DNA from: CAYMGQ01 sp964390055
Lineage (GTDB): Bacteria; Bacillota; Clostridia; Peptostreptococcales; Natronincolaceae
Length of the DNA stretch: 7,842 bases
Assembly (NCBI GenBank): GCA_964390055.1
Contig: CAYMGQ010000036.1
Coordinates: 1-7,842, forward strand
Direction of reading: 5' to 3'
Shown: positions 5,936 to 7,842 of the stretch, one piece after another
How the letters are laid out: the number at the start of each line of letters is the position of its first letter
How positions within the stretch are numbered: position 1 is the first letter of the stretch
Program-made: the position numbers and the translations under genes
The notes under the pieces: generated by a model
Databases searched by the model: none
What the model was told of the DNA's origin: nothing
Seen by the model: only the letters and a program-made list of their open reading frames with translations

Positions 5936-6886
5936 TTATGGGATGCCGAAGAAGTCTCCTGCCCACTCCATTATCCCTGCATAAATTTTGTCCCAGAAAC
6001 TAAATATAATTTCTAGTATGGAAGCGGGTTTTTCTTTTGGGGTAATATTTGGTGCATTGTCCGGCAAGAACTCAATAATTATTTCTTGAGATTTTAGATG
6101 CATATGTTCCTGTTTAATTTTTTCTAATACAGCTAAAGTGCCTGTATTAGTGAGTTCTTTATAAACCAGCCCGTCGTAGTGAACTTTAATGTGTTCTACA
6201 TACTCATCAGATACCTTCTGCCATTCGTCGCAGGCTTGGACCATGTCGTCTAAATGTTTTGCAAGCATCCTGTCTTTAATATCGTAGGCTTCACAGAATT
6301 GTTTGTATTTTAACAGAAATGCTAATTCTCGCACATAGGCATAGTATTCGCTAATTATTCCGTTTAAACCATAGCGATTGGCAGCCATGTCAGGTTGCGT
6401 TAAGTACGATGAGATAAGTTTGTAGTCCTTAGGTTTTTTAAGGACAAGGTCGGTTTTTAAATAAATTGGTACCGATTTGACAACGCACAATTGACCTTGA
6501 AATACATAATTATTATTTTGCATTGTGTGTATTTCGATTGTGGAGGTGGGATAGTGCCTGGTACAATTGTTCTCGCCAAAGGTAAAGACATGTATTTCTT
6601 CGTGCAGCGCAATTGATAGGCTTTGCGTATCAATAGTTCTATATGCTCGTAGCCAGTTAATAGATTCCGAAAAGTTGATATATGAGTTTTCAGAATCGTC
6701 AATATGTTGCAAAAGCATCAAAAGCTCTTCATCTGTAAAACTTTTGGTTGAGTTATCTTGCTTTAGTTTGGTAACCAGTGCTTGTATCGCCGAATCTTCG
6801 GCGAAAACTGCGGAACATATTACCAACCCTAGCAAGCAAATTATTAAAAGCACCGCTATAATCTTCGCGATGACTCGTTTGAGCAT
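5936..6886 (-). CDS. secreted HExxH metalloprotease-like protein
   Basis: A 316-residue exported protein. A basic start (MLKR) and a hydrophobic core (about 8-27) end in a typical cleavage site, AVFA|EDS (29/30). The mature part has HEEIH at 95-99 in SIALHEEIHVFTF, the HExxH zinc signature, and NGIISEYYAYV at 175-185, where E180 could be the third ligand. From memory, uncharacterised clostridial secreted proteins combine LHEExH with a later GLLDEFNAYY segment, which fits this order. A glycosylation- or surface-type repeat is absent; the last 29 residues are a Trp/Phe-rich amphipathic segment that might contact membrane. ATG at 6886 was chosen over 6916 because AAAGGAG lies 9-10 nt upstream and the signal peptide begins there. 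It overlaps the upstream ORF by 134 bp. Peptidase activity is inferred only. Confidence 0.8.
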   Translation of the reverse strand: MLKRVIAKIIAVLLIICLLGLVICSAVFAEDSAIQALVTKLKQDNSTKSFTDEELLMLLQHIDDSENSYINFSESINWLRAYRTIDTQSLSIALHEEIHVFTFGENNCTRHYPTSTIEIHTMQNNNYVFQGQLCVVKSVPIYLKTDLVLKKPKDYKLISSYLTQPDMAANRYGLNGIISEYYAYVRELAFLLKYKQFCEAYDIKDRMLAKHLDDMVQACDEWQKVSDEYVEHIKVHYDGLVYKELTNTGTLAVLEKIKQEHMHLKSQEIIIEFLPDNAPNITPKEKPASILEIIFSFWDKIYAGIMEWAGDFFGIP

Positions 6887-7256
6887 AGTGCCTCTCTCCT
6901 TTCTTCTTGCTTTCATTGTAAGCCCTTATTAGCCTTGCTTCGTCTTCTGAGGAAGCATAACACCCTGAAAGTGCACAGGTTATTAATGCTTCTACAAATC
7001 TTTGGGAAATTTTATGGATGTCGTTTTGTTGAGTGATTTTAATTTCTAAGCCTTGGAGTCGCTCTTTTGTGTCGGCATTGAAAATATCACAGCTATAATA
7101 TAAAGCTCCTGGGTTGTTTAACTCCATTAAAAAGTTGTTTGTCACAACCTCAACCCTGCATTGAAATGTGCTGATATTCGCACTCTGGTCGTGGGCATAT
7201 TTGTCTAACAGGTCAGTCCAAATGTTACCTTGCGAAATTGTTTTTGCTAACATCAT
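6753..7256 (-). CDS. 167-aa protein of unknown function, overlapping the secreted gene
   Basis: The start is well supported: AGGAG 7-8 nt before ATG at 7256. The first 120 residues look globular (CRVEVVTNNFLMELNNPG, then KISQRFVEALITCALSGCYA) with no signal peptide. The last 44 residues share DNA, in another frame, with the signal peptide of the next gene and end in a basic tail (MFRSFRRRFGDTS). Such a long overlap is unusual; the C-terminus may be a recent run-on past a lost stop, or an out-of-frame tail under little selection. The SD and AUG of the downstream gene lie inside this ORF, suggesting translational coupling. A TATAAT sits just before the SD, but without a good -35. Function unknown. 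Confidence 0.65.
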   Translation of the reverse strand: MMLAKTISQGNIWTDLLDKYAHDQSANISTFQCRVEVVTNNFLMELNNPGALYYSCDIFNADTKERLQGLEIKITQQNDIHKISQRFVEALITCALSGCYASSEDEARLIRAYNESKKKGERHYAQTSHREDYSGAFNNLLARVGNMFRSFRRRFGDTSTGYQTKAR

Positions 7257-7298
7257 TTTAACTCTCCTATATATTATATGTATTTTTATAAAATCTGT

Positions 7299-7315
7299 AG
7301 TAGCCTAAAGCTACT
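7299..7315 (-). terminator. hairpin between the 89-aa and 167-aa genes
   Basis: AGTAGC (7299-7304) and GCTACT (7310-7315) form a 6-bp stem with a 5-nt loop, 10 bp after the 89-aa gene. On the minus strand ACAGATTTTAT follows, a poor T-tract, so it is at most a leaky terminator. Confidence 0.4.
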
Positions 7316-7325
7316 AATTACTGAG

Positions 7326-7595
7326 TTATACACCATCATAGACTTCTGCTATATAGCCAAAAGACAATGAATTATTAATGTCGGCGATAGTATATCTTTG
7401 GGCATCTTTATGAAGTTGATGTAGTTGTGCCTTTGTTGACAAATCCAAGCTGTCATAGCCCATGTTGCCAAGTGTGATTTCTTGGGCAATCATTTGGCGT
7501 AGTTTGTGTACAGATGTGGTCGCACCTATTAGTCGCATAGAGCCATAGTCTTTCCACTCGTTGCATGCAAATAGAATATAGATTTTAACATCCAT
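7326..7595 (-). CDS. 89-aa small protein, unknown
   Basis: A soluble 89-residue protein: MDVKIYILFACNEWKDYGSM, then RLIGATTS, a helix-like LRQMIAQEI, GNMGYDSLDLS and a C-terminal INNSLSFGYIAEV. From memory, similar small proteins with EWKSY.SMRLIG...S...L and a closing L.YGYIEEV occur beside genes of Firmicute phages and conjugative elements; their function is unknown. GGAGG lies 9 nt before ATG. It is first in the right-hand minus-strand cluster. No convincing promoter was found upstream. Confidence 0.75.
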   Translation of the reverse strand: MDVKIYILFACNEWKDYGSMRLIGATTSVHKLRQMIAQEITLGNMGYDSLDLSTKAQLHQLHKDAQRYTIADINNSLSFGYIAEVYDGV

Positions 7596-7744
7596 TCCTT
7601 TTCTCCTCCTTATTTTGTGTGCTGGAAAAATAAAAATGCCTATTCTTTGCTTTCCCAGAAGATTTTAGGACTCAAAAAATAAGCATATAACTAATTTCTA
7701 TTATTGTTATTATATATAAATATAAATTTTGTGTTAAAAACAAC

Positions 7745-7842
7745 AAGTTGAGAAAAGGAGCGGGGGCATTAATTAGGGAGCGGAGTAGCTGAAACTCTGC
7801 GTGGCTAAAGCCAGCAGGTTCTAACGTACTCTCCAACTTCTG
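7745..7842 (+). other. GC-richer foldable stretch at the window edge, possible structured RNA or IS end
   Basis: After about 150 bp of AT-rich sequence without a gene, composition changes abruptly. CTGC (7797-7800) and TGGC (7802-7805) pair with GCCA (7810-7813) and GCAG (7814-7817) around a TAAA loop with one bulged G. GAGTA (7783-7787) pairs with TACTC (7827-7831) outside it, and AAGTTG (7745-7750) with CAACTT (7834-7839) can close the whole. GGAGCGG is repeated at 7757-7763 and 7777-7783. The nested arms argue for an RNA, on either strand. On the minus strand the open frame (KLESTLEPAGFSHAEFQLLR) has the look of degenerate IS605-type ends, but I cannot confirm that. Confidence 0.35.

Noticed and set aside
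6457..6702. Minus-strand 81-codon ORF
   Set aside because: It is fully inside the secreted HExxH protein gene in another frame, with no supporting signals.
7776..7842. tRNA gene or HEARO/IscB guide RNA
   Set aside because: GGTTCTAAC resembles a T-loop, but there is no proper acceptor stem, anticodon arm or CCA end, and the sequence does not match the IscB guide RNA that I remember.
1..7842. CRISPR array
   Set aside because: No regularly spaced repeats were seen.

Overview
The window is AT-rich with strong Shine-Dalgarno (SD) sites and textbook sigma-A promoters, which points to a low-GC anaerobic Firmicute (Clostridia or Negativicutes type). The anaerobic enzyme pyruvate formate-lyase fits this. 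Nearly every gene is on the minus strand; only one ORF (4246-4698) and its decayed predecessor are on the plus strand. No tRNA, rRNA or CRISPR array was seen.

Left part (1-4008, minus strand). The one clear metabolic unit is pflB-pflA: pyruvate formate-lyase and its radical-SAM activase, 10 bp apart. It is followed by a 77-aa protein of a type I associate with mobile elements, and then a hairpin terminator. The pfl leader has a good promoter, yet an intrinsic-terminator hairpin sits about 20 nt before the pflB start, so expression probably depends on read-through or antitermination. Upstream is a small three-helix membrane protein with its own perfect-consensus promoter.

Middle (4009-4942). 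Divergent promoters flank an AT-rich region. The plus-strand transcript first crosses what looks like a decayed parA start: a deviant Walker A motif, KGGEGKTT, split by frameshifts. It then enters an ORF for a very basic protein of unknown role. Another strong plus-strand promoter at 4882-4910 points into the 3' end of the next minus-strand gene.

Right part (4943-7842, minus strand). A 200-aa unknown protein is preceded by a perfect TTGACA-N17-TATAAT promoter, with an apparent tnpB-less IS200/IS605-type element of about 200 bp between promoter and gene. This remnant keeps the C-terminal TnpB-like reading, a hairpin near each end and an omega-RNA-like fold, so the transcript would resemble a guide RNA fused to an mRNA leader. 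Beyond a strong terminator lie a secreted HExxH metalloprotease-like protein, an overlapping 167-aa unknown and an 89-aa small protein. The window ends in a GC-richer, foldable stretch that may be another structured RNA or insertion-sequence end.

Together these suggest an accessory or mobile-element-rich region (old plasmid, ICE or prophage DNA) in which the pfl operon sits. That reading is inference. Functions are firm only for pflA and pflB.
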